DNA of 64,000 nucleotides from Candidatus Obscuribacterales bacterium. GTDB taxonomy: Bacteria > Cyanobacteriota > Vampirovibrionia > Obscuribacterales > Obscuribacteraceae. Shown here in pieces: positions 23,345-31,650 of this stretch; positions within the stretch are counted from its first letter, which is position 1; each line of letters begins with the position of its first letter. Under the pieces are notes generated by a model. The model was not told the DNA's origin. It was given only the letters and a program-made list of their open reading frames with translations, and made no database searches. The stretch covers positions 28,557 to 92,556 of the forward strand of contig JAGVKG010000038.1 of NCBI GenBank assembly GCA_020050685.1, written 5' to 3'. A program made the translations under genes and the position numbers.

Positions 23345-24090
23345 GTATAGGTCCCAAATTGAACGGTGAAGGAAAATGTCCCAGAAGCCGTGCCCGGTGC
23401 TGGACCGAGTTCCATGCCGGTTGGCACAGATACATAGATGGGCAGCTCGAGTGCATTATCCGGACTGTTGCTTGTGCCACCAATCGAAGCGGCTGGTGCT
23501 GCACAAATCAAAGTTGAAGATGCTGTACATCCACCGCGGGCTAAAGTGGCTAATGTGGTGCCACCAGTAAATGAGGAGTTGACTGAGACAGATGATGGGC
23601 TGGCGGCATTTGCTCCAGTAGTGGACAATGCTCCTGCCCAGACATGAACAAATGTCCCGCCATCTTGATCGGTAACATCTTTGCCTTGGAAGCGCAAGCC
23701 GCGGCAACGGAAGGAAGACATTGATGCCACAAGTCTAAAGGCACTGTTGGAACGCAATCTAATGCCAATCGTGGCAGGACATTCTTCGCCATCGCCTTTG
23801 GATAAGTCACCGAAATCTATAGAGGAGCCGAAGGCTTGATTGTTTGGTTGTGAACCAGAGGCAACACAACCAGTTCCTTTGTCCGCAACGGAAACGGTTC
23901 TGCCACCAGCGGCTGGCGGCGTGCCGGCAGAAAGTTGCACGAACGTACCATACTGTCCTGTAATGCTGACGCTGGCACTTTGACCTTCAGCTTCCGGACA
24001 AATTCCCGGATAAACAATGGAATAGGCAAAGACAAGCGAGAGTAGAAGGCTTGATTGTAAAAACTTTCGTGCGTATCGTTTGTAGTACAT
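23335..24090 (-). CDS. Secreted subunit-like protein S6 (subfamily 2)
   Basis: A 251-residue exported protein. The signal segment ends near CPEAEGQS. It shares with S1-S5 the overall beta-rich plan, the FGDLSKGDGEECPATIGIRLR block (compare FGTLASGDG...FSLRERGN) and the C-terminal PTGMELGPAPGTASGTFSFT followed by VQFGTYTGP. The central sequences are different, so it forms a second subfamily with S7 and S8. It contains several Cys (ECP, FRCRG, GGCTAS, LICAA). Only 2 nt separate it from S7, so the two are cotranscribed. Confidence 0.55.
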   Translation of the reverse strand: MYYKRYARKFLQSSLLLSLVFAYSIVYPGICPEAEGQSASVSITGQYGTFVQLSAGTPPAAGGRTVSVADKGTGCVASGSQPNNQAFGSSIDFGDLSKGDGEECPATIGIRLRSNSAFRLVASMSSFRCRGLRFQGKDVTDQDGGTFVHVWAGALSTTGANAASPSSVSVNSSFTGGTTLATLARGGCTASSTLICAAPAASIGGTSNSPDNALELPIYVSVPTGMELGPAPGTASGTFSFTVQFGTYTGP

Positions 24091-24092
24091 AA

Positions 24093-24809
24093 CTAACCGC
24101 CCGGGAAAATTCCAACTTGCAATGTAATTTGAAAAATGCCTTTTGCTGCGTCTGACGTCGGTCCGATTGCCAATCCGGTCGGCACTGAAATTCTCAAAGG
24201 CACGAGCACGGCATTGTCCGTACTGTTAATTGTACCGCCAAGCGAAGGCGAGTCTCCTGAGGTAATGGCAGTGGACTGAGCATCAACTTGACCCTGGGTG
24301 ATTTCGTCCAAAAAGACTCCAGCTTGGAAAAGGCCGGACACAGTTGAGCCTTGTGGATTGGAGCGCACACCGGTTGGCGTAGGAGAACCTGCTTGTATCG
24401 TAATGAAACTGCCTTTGTCGCCGCTTGGTCCAACATCAATATCCTTATATTGCAAATTGGTGGCAATGAAGTTGAAATTTGCTGCATTCAATTTATAAGT
24501 TGAGTTTCCCCGCATCATCAAACCAATGTTGACGACAATTGGTTCACCTGTGCCTAGCGAAAGCTCACCAAAGTCCACTATTTCTGCAAAATCCGAAGTG
24601 CCACCACCGGTAGACGTTACTCTTGCGCCAATGCTTGGTCCGGTGATTGTGATACCGGACTGGCCTCCGGCAGAACTTAAAGAGACAATAGCCGATACGC
24701 GTCCCGTATATGTAGCTTGGCTCAGACTGATTGCTTCTTGCAGATCAGCAAAAAGCCAGAGTGAGGCTGCGGCTATTAAGGCGATTGGTAATTTGATTTG
24801 TGTTTTCAT
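24093..24809 (-). CDS. Secreted subunit-like protein S7 (subfamily 2)
   Basis: 238 residues from the start at 24809 (MKTQIKLPIALIAAASLWLF), which begins directly with a signal peptide; an upstream ATG would overlap S8 and add a non-signal leader. The body shows VDFGELSLGTGEPIVVNIGL, LMMRGNSTYKLNAANFNFIATNLQYK (split motif) and ends PTGLAIGPTSDAAKGIFQIT then LQVGIFPGG. It has no Cys in the mature part. It is tightly linked to S6 (2 nt) and S8 (34 nt). Confidence 0.55.
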   Translation of the reverse strand: MKTQIKLPIALIAAASLWLFADLQEAISLSQATYTGRVSAIVSLSSAGGQSGITITGPSIGARVTSTGGGTSDFAEIVDFGELSLGTGEPIVVNIGLMMRGNSTYKLNAANFNFIATNLQYKDIDVGPSGDKGSFITIQAGSPTPTGVRSNPQGSTVSGLFQAGVFLDEITQGQVDAQSTAITSGDSPSLGGTINSTDNAVLVPLRISVPTGLAIGPTSDAAKGIFQITLQVGIFPGG

Positions 24810-24843
24810 TTTGGATTTATTGTCAATTGAAGCTCTGAATGAA

Positions 24844-25563
24844 TTAGGGTAGGGGAAAAACACCAAATTGTAGAATGGATGAAAATGTTCCAGGTGAGCC
24901 AGCTACAGTTGGCCCGAGCGCCAGACCGGTTGGTGCCACAATAATCACAGCAAACTCAATGGCATTATTAGCAGAATTCATTGAGCCTCCCATTGATGGA
25001 CTGGAACCGGCAATAACTTGTGTTGATGAGGCGTTCACCGAGCCTTGGGCTATTTGGTTAAATCCTAAACCGTCGCCATAAAGAACGGCGTTGATGTTTG
25101 ATCCGGTTGGATTGGCTTGGTTGCCTGTACCAACAACCGTGCCTGCACCCAGTCGCAAGAAAGATCCGCGATCAGATGAGCCTTGCAGATCGACACCGCG
25201 AAACTGCAAGTTGGTGACGATCATGGAAATTTGCGAGACGGTGACGACATAATTTTGGTCGCCACGTAAACGCAGTCCAATGGCTGCTTCCGCTGGTGCA
25301 CCGTTAGTCACTTGGGCTAAGTCTCCGAAACCGATGGAGGCGGAAAAACCTGGCATGTCTGGCGGTTGTCCCGCTGCTGATGCACCAGCGCCACCATTTT
25401 TGATCATGACATTTGTGCCAGCCAAGGGCGGTGGTGTTCCGGATGAGAGCACCAAAAAATTCTTTTCTGCATAGCAGGCATTAAGACTAAGGAAATAACA
25501 AGCGGCTGTTGATCCTAGGGCTATTAACAACTTGGTGCATTTCTGAGCAATCTTTGGCAGCAT
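24844..25563 (-). CDS. Secreted subunit-like protein S8 (subfamily 2)
   Basis: A 239-residue exported protein. The signal peptide ends ACYA. The body carries IGFGDLAQVTNGAPAEAAIG, LRLRGDQNYVVTVSQISMIV, MNSANNAIEFAVIIVAPTG and the C-terminal strand FSSILQFGVFPLP. It is the first gene of the eight-gene array in transcription order, so the promoter should lie in 25564-25796. By analogy with chaperone-usher loci the most divergent, first-encoded subunits could be minor or tip components (inference). Confidence 0.55.
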   Translation of the reverse strand: MLPKIAQKCTKLLIALGSTAACYFLSLNACYAEKNFLVLSSGTPPPLAGTNVMIKNGGAGASAAGQPPDMPGFSASIGFGDLAQVTNGAPAEAAIGLRLRGDQNYVVTVSQISMIVTNLQFRGVDLQGSSDRGSFLRLGAGTVVGTGNQANPTGSNINAVLYGDGLGFNQIAQGSVNASSTQVIAGSSPSMGGSMNSANNAIEFAVIIVAPTGLALGPTVAGSPGTFSSILQFGVFPLP

Positions 25564-25852
25564 TACCGTTCACTCTTTGCCTATCGGTCACCGGAATCAT
25601 GTTAACCGATTATCTTCATTTAGTAACCTGTGCGGGGGATTTGACGGCAAGAAATTTCCAACCTCTTGGGGATGCGCAATCGGCTGGCTTGATGGACAAT
25701 GATAGTAATCCTCTTGGTATTCCCCAATCCAAGTTGACTTCTACCAATCGAAACCCGAACGATTCACGCAAGTGAATCATGTGAATAGCGACAAAGGGCA
25801 GCTCCCGGGCGGGCTGCCTTTTGTTTGGATCCAAAAATCAATGGTTGGGAAT
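25564..25852. other. Intergenic region upstream of the subunit array
   Basis: 289 nt without a gene. It holds a terminator at 25797-25826 and a GNRA-type hairpin GATTCAC-GCAA-GTGAATC (25761-25778). It should contain the promoter of the S8-S7-S6 transcript; no clear -35/-10 pair was found. Confidence 0.4.
25797..25826. terminator. Terminator between the sugar dehydratase gene and the subunit array
   Basis: GGCAGC (25797-25802) and GCTGCC (25813-25818) flank a GC loop, with TTTTGTTT after it on the plus strand and an A/T-rich end on the minus strand. It separates the minus-strand dehydratase gene from S8. Confidence 0.7.
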
Positions 25853-27766
25853 TTACTCTGGCTTCGATTTTTGCAAAGCATCTGTGACCAAGAGGGTCCC
25901 GCCAATCATTTCATTGAGCATCGAACGAACTGTTTCTTCTTTATCTTCTTTGGCAGCTTCAAATAAGACGTTGAGATTTCTCACCAACAACTTATTGTCA
26001 TATGGTTGGGGTTTACCGACAAAAATCTTCTTGTAAATAGTTTTGCTCAAGCCTTCTTCGGCAGTTAGAAGCTCTTCGAATAACTTTTCGCCGGGGCGCA
26101 GACCGACAATTTCAATTTGGATATCCTCGCCTGGGCGTAGGCCGGAAAGCTTAATTAGGTCATTGGCCAAGTCGAGCATCTTAACTGGTTCGCCCATATC
26201 GAGGACGAAAATCTCACCGCTTGATCCGAGTGCTCCCGCTTGTATAACAAGCTGTACGGCTTCCGGAATCAACATGAAGTAACGAATCACTTCCGGGTGA
26301 GTCACCGTCACTGGTCCACCACTGGCAATTTGTGAGCGCCAGAACGGCAAGACAGAACCACGGCTGTCGAGCACATTGCCAAATCGAACTGCAGCGTATT
26401 TTGTTTGTGAACGGCTGGAAAGATCTTGAACGATCAGTTCTGCCACACGCTTGGTGGCACCCATTACCGATGTGGGGTTAACAGCTTTATCAGTCGAAAC
26501 CAAAACAAAGGTCTCCACCTTGTAAGCATTGGCCAGTTCAGCCAAGTTTTGCGTGCCGGAAATATTGTTGGAAATTGCTTCTGGCACATTTTCTTCCATC
26601 AGGGGAACATGTTTGTGTGCAGCTGCGTGAAATACGACTTGCGGGCGGTGTTTTTCAAAAATGTTGACCATGCGCTGGTAATCACGGACATCAGCAATTA
26701 TTGATGTGAGCTTGACTGGTTCAGGCAGGCGCTTCAGTTCATGGTAAATGGAAAAGATGCTGTTTTCGCCCTTGCCGAGCAAGAGCAATTCTTCTGGTTG
26801 GAATTTGATGATTTGACGACAAAGTTCCGAGCCGATTGAACCACCGGCACCGGTAATTAGAATCCGGCGGCCTTCAATGTAACCAGCAATGGCCTTGGTA
26901 TTCAATTCAACAGGTTCGCGTCCAAGCAAATCCTCAAGTGATACTTCTCTTAATTGGTTGACGGACACTCTGCCATCAATTAATTCATAAAGCCCAGGAA
27001 GAATGCGAGTTTGTACTTCCGCATTGCGGCAAATCTCAACAATGCGGCGCACCTCCTGTGGTGGCGCCGAAGGAATGGCGATGATTACTTGATCAATAAA
27101 CAGATTCTCTAAAAGTGCCGGCAGATCATCTGTCGTACCATAAACTGTATGGTGACCAATGCGTGTGCGAATCTTGTGCGGATCGTCATCAATCAAACCG
27201 ATAACATCAACACCAACATCCGGACGCTGTGACATTTCTCTTGCCACCATTTGTCCGGCTTCACCGGCGCCGACTACTAATGCTCTTTGACGAACCGGTT
27301 GACGCCAGTGGCGGCGTTGTCTATGTTCCGTTTCTAGGCGGCGCATAACGCGCGGGCTGACCAAGAGTAAAAACGACAAACCTGATTCAATAAATATGAT
27401 TCCGTACGATAGATGATGTGCTTCTAGCTTGAGAATTCCTAAAGCCCGTGCCAGCAAAACAATCGTTGTCACCGTCAGAACTGAAATTCCCAGCTCAGTG
27501 ACTTCCGTCAATCCTGTATAGCGCCAAAGCCGTCGGTAGACACCGAAAAACCAATTAGCCGCCAAATGCAGGCAAACAAACAGTGGTGCCAAAACAACGA
27601 GCTGATCTAAATAAGTTTGTCCGATTGCACCATCAAAACGAATGGCAAAGGCACAAGCAATGGCGCAAAGCGCAAGTAATGCATCAAGAATAACTTGCAA
27701 AATGCGTCTTACGGGAATTTGCGTCCAGAGTTCGAGCATGAAAACTTTTGCCTGCATTTTTAGCAT
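25853..27766 (-). CDS. CapD/FlaA1-type membrane sugar-nucleotide 4,6-dehydratase
   Basis: A 637-residue membrane enzyme of the WbpM/CapD/PglF group. Four hydrophobic N-terminal segments (about 20-130) are followed by a first nucleotide-binding domain (ALVVGAGEAGQMVAREM) and a catalytic SDR domain (LITGAGGSIGSELCRQI, then ADVRDYQRM and VFHAAAHKHVPLMEENVPEA, with STDKAVNPTSVMGATKR). Such enzymes convert UDP-GlcNAc to a 4-keto-6-deoxy sugar for surface polysaccharide or protein glycans. ATG 27766 is preferred over the preceding TTG. It could supply sugars for the surface structures encoded next door. Confidence 0.9.
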   Translation of the reverse strand: MLKMQAKVFMLELWTQIPVRRILQVILDALLALCAIACAFAIRFDGAIGQTYLDQLVVLAPLFVCLHLAANWFFGVYRRLWRYTGLTEVTELGISVLTVTTIVLLARALGILKLEAHHLSYGIIFIESGLSFLLLVSPRVMRRLETEHRQRRHWRQPVRQRALVVGAGEAGQMVAREMSQRPDVGVDVIGLIDDDPHKIRTRIGHHTVYGTTDDLPALLENLFIDQVIIAIPSAPPQEVRRIVEICRNAEVQTRILPGLYELIDGRVSVNQLREVSLEDLLGREPVELNTKAIAGYIEGRRILITGAGGSIGSELCRQIIKFQPEELLLLGKGENSIFSIYHELKRLPEPVKLTSIIADVRDYQRMVNIFEKHRPQVVFHAAAHKHVPLMEENVPEAISNNISGTQNLAELANAYKVETFVLVSTDKAVNPTSVMGATKRVAELIVQDLSSRSQTKYAAVRFGNVLDSRGSVLPFWRSQIASGGPVTVTHPEVIRYFMLIPEAVQLVIQAGALGSSGEIFVLDMGEPVKMLDLANDLIKLSGLRPGEDIQIEIVGLRPGEKLFEELLTAEEGLSKTIYKKIFVGKPQPYDNKLLVRNLNVLFEAAKEDKEETVRSMLNEMIGGTLLVTDALQKSKPE

Positions 27767-27884
27767 CAAGCCTGAAGATAACAGGGCTGATTGCCAGGGA
27801 CATAAGAGGCATTATCTTAACATGTTTACAAGTGCCGATTGCCGCTCAACGAGACCGTCACAGCCGAGAAAGCTTAGGTGATTC

Positions 27885-28808
27885 TTATTGTTTGTCTTCG
27901 GGCGGACCGCCCAGGCCTGAGCCAATCCAGTCTCTAGCCTGCTCTTCTGGAATTGCCAGAAGTCGGGCGGCTCCTTTGACTGCTTGGTCGTGGGACATGT
28001 CCAACTTCCTCAGTTGGCGATATTTCATCCAGGCCAGGCTCTTGAGGGGATTGCCCTCGACTGTCTTGGTGGCACCAACTACTACTGTGAGCGAAACAGC
28101 AAAGCCAACTAAAAAGGCTCCCATGGCAGCCAATGGACGCATCAAATCAAAATTTGTCCAAGCACCTTTAAGATCAAGTTCCAGAAGGGAAATTCCGTGC
28201 ATGTAAATTTGCATGCCAATTTGGAAAGCAACAAATGCTCCGAGCACTAACCAGGGATTGATACCATAAAGCTCGCGGGGATCTTGCGAAGCTTCTTGTT
28301 TGAAAATCCGGTACGTGTACTTATGCATCGGTACAGCCGCTTGCATTTTCTTCTCTGGGAAAAAGATCAAATAGCCACCGATCAGTCCGGCGGTTAACAA
28401 TGAAGGGCTAATAAAAAGTGTTTCGCGGCTAACGCCGGAATCAAAGGAAAGAAATACCCAACCGGCGAGCCAACACAAAAAGACAATCAGGAAGAAGCGC
28501 ATTGATCCTAGTCGTTCTTCTGTGGTTGAACCAAATACCCACAAGAAGTAGGCACCAATGAGCAATTGCCAAACGCTAAGCGGAGTAAAAGTTGCCCAAA
28601 ACATCATTTGACCGAGGCTAAAAAAGTCGCCCTGGTTGAAATACGAATCAAACCGAGCAATGGAAAATGCTTGCTTAGTGAGCCACGATGCGGGCTGACC
28701 AATGGACATGGTAAAGCCAACAAAGCACAATACCAATAGTAAAATGGTTACTATTGGTGTAATTGGCTCCAGGCTAGCCTTTGCTCTTTTGATTTCGTAA
28801 TGCTGCAT
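27885..28808 (-). CDS. Rhomboid-like membrane protein lacking catalytic residues
   Basis: A 307-residue polytopic membrane protein. The segment WQLLIGAYFLWVFGSTTEERLGSMRF (in two parts) and the helices after it match rhomboid topology. The catalytic GxSG motif is absent: the equivalent helix reads SPSLLTAGLIGG, and no His partner is visible in a later helix. The C-terminal tail has a helical domain (SHDQAVKGAARLLAIPEEQARDW). It is probably a pseudo-protease. The window also contains an apparently active rhomboid (53724-55490). Confidence 0.6.
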   Translation of the reverse strand: MQHYEIKRAKASLEPITPIVTILLLVLCFVGFTMSIGQPASWLTKQAFSIARFDSYFNQGDFFSLGQMMFWATFTPLSVWQLLIGAYFLWVFGSTTEERLGSMRFFLIVFLCWLAGWVFLSFDSGVSRETLFISPSLLTAGLIGGYLIFFPEKKMQAAVPMHKYTYRIFKQEASQDPRELYGINPWLVLGAFVAFQIGMQIYMHGISLLELDLKGAWTNFDLMRPLAAMGAFLVGFAVSLTVVVGATKTVEGNPLKSLAWMKYRQLRKLDMSHDQAVKGAARLLAIPEEQARDWIGSGLGGPPEDKQ

Positions 28809-29028
28809 ATTTTTCCATAAAATTTGACAAGGTTAATATACCTTGTTTTGATTTTTGGCAAACCTGATTTACATTTTTGCTAATGCCAAACCATTTTTAC
28901 GGCAAAAATTTGCCAAGAACTGACAAAAGCCAGACAAACTTGACTGATAATAATCGGTTGGCAAGAAATCATAGCCAAAGCCGGCAACCAGTTACTGTTG
29001 CCGCTCGTGGATGAAATTGACCGAGCTC

Positions 29029-29289
29029 TTAGCGACCGGCTTTGCCCATGCCTGCTTCTGCTTCTCTAAACAAAGTTGAAAGCGGTGCTTTCAAAGCGTT
29101 AGAAATGCGGATCATTGTCGTAATGGTGAGATTCCGCTGCCCGCGCTCTATATCACTGATATATGGACGGTGGACTTCGGATAAATCAGCCAGCTCTTGT
29201 TGAGACATGCGAGCGCGAGTGCGTCGCTTGAGAATTACTTGCCCCAACGCCAATAACAAACTTTCTTCTTGTGAAATTGATTTTTTCAT
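29029..29289 (-). CDS. XRE-family helix-turn-helix regulator
   Basis: 86 residues from the start at 29289; a longer in-frame start at 29397 has no ribosome site. A classical HTH_3 domain fills residues about 15-75 (RARMSQQELADLSEVHRPYI, then SDIERGQRNLTITTMIRISN and ALKAPLSTLF). Directly in front of the start codon lie two direct copies of TGTACGAC, 12 nt apart, a plausible autoregulatory site. No target gene is obvious. Confidence 0.82.
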   Translation of the reverse strand: MKKSISQEESLLLALGQVILKRRTRARMSQQELADLSEVHRPYISDIERGQRNLTITTMIRISNALKAPLSTLFREAEAGMGKAGR

Positions 29290-29309
29290 TGTACGACCAC
29301 TTGTACGAC
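29290..29309 (-). promoter_or_regulatory. Direct repeat TGTACGAC x2 before an XRE gene
   Basis: TGTACGAC occurs at 29290-29297 and 29302-29309, separated by CACT, immediately upstream of the XRE start codon. Binding here would block translation initiation or transcription. It may be the regulator's own operator. Confidence 0.4.
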
Positions 29310-29505
29310 TACCTATTCTAGAGTTTAGAACGTTTAGCTTGAACTGTATAGGAACACAACAAAATTGACGCGGAAATTTACAGTAAGTTTCAATCATGTT
29401 GTGACCAAGGCATGATTTTGTCAGAAAAATTTCCGAATTTTGCCGGCCAGTACCTTGTTCTTTGCATCAAGATGTCAGCAAAACAGTGTCCGATAGTACA
29501 TACGT

Positions 29506-30261
29506 TTATTGAACCGTATATCCGCCATCAATTAATAAAGTTTGCCCGGTCACAAAAGATGCGGATGGTGAGCAAAGCCAGATTACTGCACCGGCTACTT
29601 CCTCTGGTTCGCCGGCTCGTCCAATTGGATGCAAGGCGGCAAATTGTGCGCGTGCTTTTTCATCTTTGGCAAAGCCGTGATACATATCCGTTTCAATTGC
29701 TGCTGGTGCCACGGCATTGACTCGAATGCCTTGCTTGGCAAATTTTAGGGCAGTTGCTTTGGTTAACCCGATTACAGCGTGTTTGCTGGCAACATAAATT
29801 GGTGCGCCAGGAGCTCCGATTGTGCCAAGAATGCTTGATGTGTTGACGATGGCGCCTCCGGTTTTGAGCAGCTCGGGTATTTCATATTGCATGGAAAGCC
29901 AAACACCTTTAACGTTGATGTCCATTATTTGGTCAAAAATTTCCTCATTGCCATTTTGATTTGTCTCTTGTCCTTCTAAAAGTACACCAGCATTGTTGAA
30001 TGCAAAATCGAGCCGGCCATATTTGTCTATGGTTTTTTCGACCATAGTCTTAACGTCTTTGGATTTGGACACGTCAGTTTGAACGAATAATCCTTCCGAT
30101 CCGGCTTGGCGCACCAGATCTAATGTTTCTTCGGATTCTTTCTGGCGGCGCGATGCCACCACGACTTTGGCACCTTCACGAGCAAAAGCAACTGCTGCTG
30201 CTCGGCCAATACCGGCAGAGCCGCCGGTAATTAATGCTACCTTCCCTTTGAATTGCGACAT
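29506..30261 (-). CDS. SDR-family oxidoreductase
   Basis: A 251-residue classical short-chain dehydrogenase: cofactor motif TGGSAGIG, NNAG, catalytic Ser in NTSSILG, YVASK with Tyr and Lys, and C-terminal IDGGYTVQ. The Arg-rich segment VVASRRQ after the second strand suggests NADP preference. The substrate is unknown. It is 16 nt downstream of a TetR regulator and likely controlled by it, perhaps in electrophile or xenobiotic response. Confidence 0.88.
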   Translation of the reverse strand: MSQFKGKVALITGGSAGIGRAAAVAFAREGAKVVVASRRQKESEETLDLVRQAGSEGLFVQTDVSKSKDVKTMVEKTIDKYGRLDFAFNNAGVLLEGQETNQNGNEEIFDQIMDINVKGVWLSMQYEIPELLKTGGAIVNTSSILGTIGAPGAPIYVASKHAVIGLTKATALKFAKQGIRVNAVAPAAIETDMYHGFAKDEKARAQFAALHPIGRAGEPEEVAGAVIWLCSPSASFVTGQTLLIDGGYTVQ

Positions 30262-30277
30262 TGTTTTCTCCTTTAAG

Positions 30278-30883
30278 CTACGGCACGAAAAGTTTTTCGA
30301 AAACCATTTTGATAAATGTATCGATTGGTTTGGTGCTTTTAGTTACCTTGCTGCGCATGACCGCACCTTCCCAGCCGCTGAGGAAAAATTCAGCCAACGC
30401 CTTTGCGTCATAACGGGCGGGAATTTCATTTTGCTTTTGCGCTTCCTTCAAACAATCAGCAAAACGATCGCGCCAGCCATTCATTACTTCTTCCAAGCGG
30501 ACGCGCATTATTTCGCTTTGGTCCGACATTTCTTGACTAAGATTGCCAATCAAGCAACCCTTGCGACACTCTTGTGCTTCGAATTTTTTTCGTCCGTCTT
30601 CACAATATTTGCGCAATCTATTTAAAGGACTCAAGCTCGTATCTTTAAAATATTCGTCCAAAGTTTGGCTGTACGCCTCGGCAAAATCATCGATGATGCG
30701 CAAACCAAAATCTTCTTTGCTTGCAAAATAATAGTAAAAGGATCCTTTTGGCACGCCGGTCTCTTGCAAGATTTCCAAGATGCCTGTGTGGTTGTAGCCT
30801 TTTTCCGTCATGATTCGTGCGCCGGCTTCTAAAAGTTGCGCTTTGGTGCCTTCTTTGGCTTTGATTGTTGAGGCTTTCGGCAT
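30278..30883 (-). CDS. TetR-family regulator
   Basis: 201 residues from the start at 30883 (MPKASTIKAK). The N-terminal HTH (ARIMTEKGYNHTGILEILQE, then TGVPKGSFYYYFASKEDFG) is typical of TetR proteins of the AcuR/YxaF/NemR type, and the C-terminal part contains CRKGCLIGN, a segment with cysteines seen in electrophile-sensing members. It heads an operon with the SDR gene and is likely autoregulated through the inverted repeat at 30943-30957. Confidence 0.88.
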   Translation of the reverse strand: MPKASTIKAKEGTKAQLLEAGARIMTEKGYNHTGILEILQETGVPKGSFYYYFASKEDFGLRIIDDFAEAYSQTLDEYFKDTSLSPLNRLRKYCEDGRKKFEAQECRKGCLIGNLSQEMSDQSEIMRVRLEEVMNGWRDRFADCLKEAQKQNEIPARYDAKALAEFFLSGWEGAVMRSKVTKSTKPIDTFIKMVFEKLFVP

Positions 30884-30942
30884 AAAGAGGTTTTCTTGGA
30901 GGCTTGTGATTTTGCCCGGTGGGCTGGCGTTTGGTAACACAT

Positions 30943-30957
30943 TAGACCGGTCGTCTA
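30943..30957. promoter_or_regulatory. TetR-type operator TAGAC-CGGTC-GTCTA
   Basis: A perfect 5-bp inverted repeat with a 5-nt centre, 60 nt upstream of the TetR start codon. It closely resembles the TAGACC...GGTCTA sites used by NemR-like TetR regulators. Confidence 0.65.
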
Positions 30958-31040
30958 GAAATGTCAAATTGGGCTTATTTAATGCTGCAATTCATGTAAG
31001 TTTCCATGGTTGGATGGTTCTTTTCCGCAGGTTCTAGAAT

Positions 31041-31057
31041 AGTTAGTAATGCTAACT
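31041..31057. promoter_or_regulatory. MarR-type operator AGTTAG-TAATG-CTAACT
   Basis: A perfect 6-bp inverted repeat with a 5-nt spacer, about 60 nt upstream of the MarR start codon. It probably overlaps the promoter of the MarR-RND operon, so MarR would repress its own operon. Confidence 0.65.
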
Positions 31058-31115
31058 GTTAGGCTGTGATACAGTGGTAATTAGTGCCTTATGGTGACTT
31101 TATAAGGATCAACGC

Positions 31116-31616
31116 ATGGCCACAACGCAAATTAGGGGCAAACTGAAAAGCAAGCTCACTGCTAAGCAAGGTGCTACCGCGTTGATGGAGACGATGCCGC
31201 TTGTCATGCGTCATATAAGACGTCTGATTCGTACACAAAAGCCCGGGCAGAAAAGCAATGTTTCGCTGGCTCAAGTGCGTTTGTTTGCCTTGTTGAAAGA
31301 CTCGCCTGGAGCCTCACTTTCTGATGTGGCAGAGTTTCTTGGCGTGAGCAAACCGACTGCCAGCGCTTTAGTTGAGCGCATGGTGCAACGCGGGCTTGTC
31401 TTGCGCGCTGACGATCCCAATGAGCGCCGTTGTGTGGTCTTAAGTCTTACCGCCTCTGGTGAAGCCTATTTGCAGGAAATCAGACAGTTTGCCATTGGCG
31501 AAATTGGCAAATTATTTGAAGCCATACCAGAGGAGGAAATGTTCAAGTTGATTGAGGGCTTGAGCTTGTTGAAGTCGGCGTTTGCGCCGTCTGCAACTGT
31601 CGATCTCAAAGGTTAA
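31116..31616 (+). CDS. MarR-family regulator of the RND pump
   Basis: A 166-residue winged-helix protein with a MarR core (SLAQVRLFALLKDSPGASLS; LGVSKPTASALVERMVQRGL; the wing DPNERRCVVLSLTASGEAYL). A good ribosome site (AAGGA) lies upstream. It is the first gene of the efflux operon, 34 nt before the adaptor gene. Ligand-induced derepression of the pump is the usual logic. Confidence 0.9.
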   Translation: MATTQIRGKLKSKLTAKQGATALMETMPLVMRHIRRLIRTQKPGQKSNVSLAQVRLFALLKDSPGASLSDVAEFLGVSKPTASALVERMVQRGLVLRADDPNERRCVVLSLTASGEAYLQEIRQFAIGEIGKLFEAIPEEEMFKLIEGLSLLKSAFAPSATVDLKG

Positions 31617-31650
31617 TTAGGGGCACCGGCAGCTGGGAAAATGAGGATAG

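Noticed and set aside
18233..25563. The eight tandem genes as a CRISPR, phage tail or S-layer array
   Set aside because: No short regular repeats with spacers, no phage neighbours, and the proteins lack SLH domains. A nearby chaperone and barrel fit a fibre system better.
25616..25834. Small open frames between S8 and the dehydratase gene
   Set aside because: They span a terminator and hairpins, have no ribosome site, and show no conserved features.
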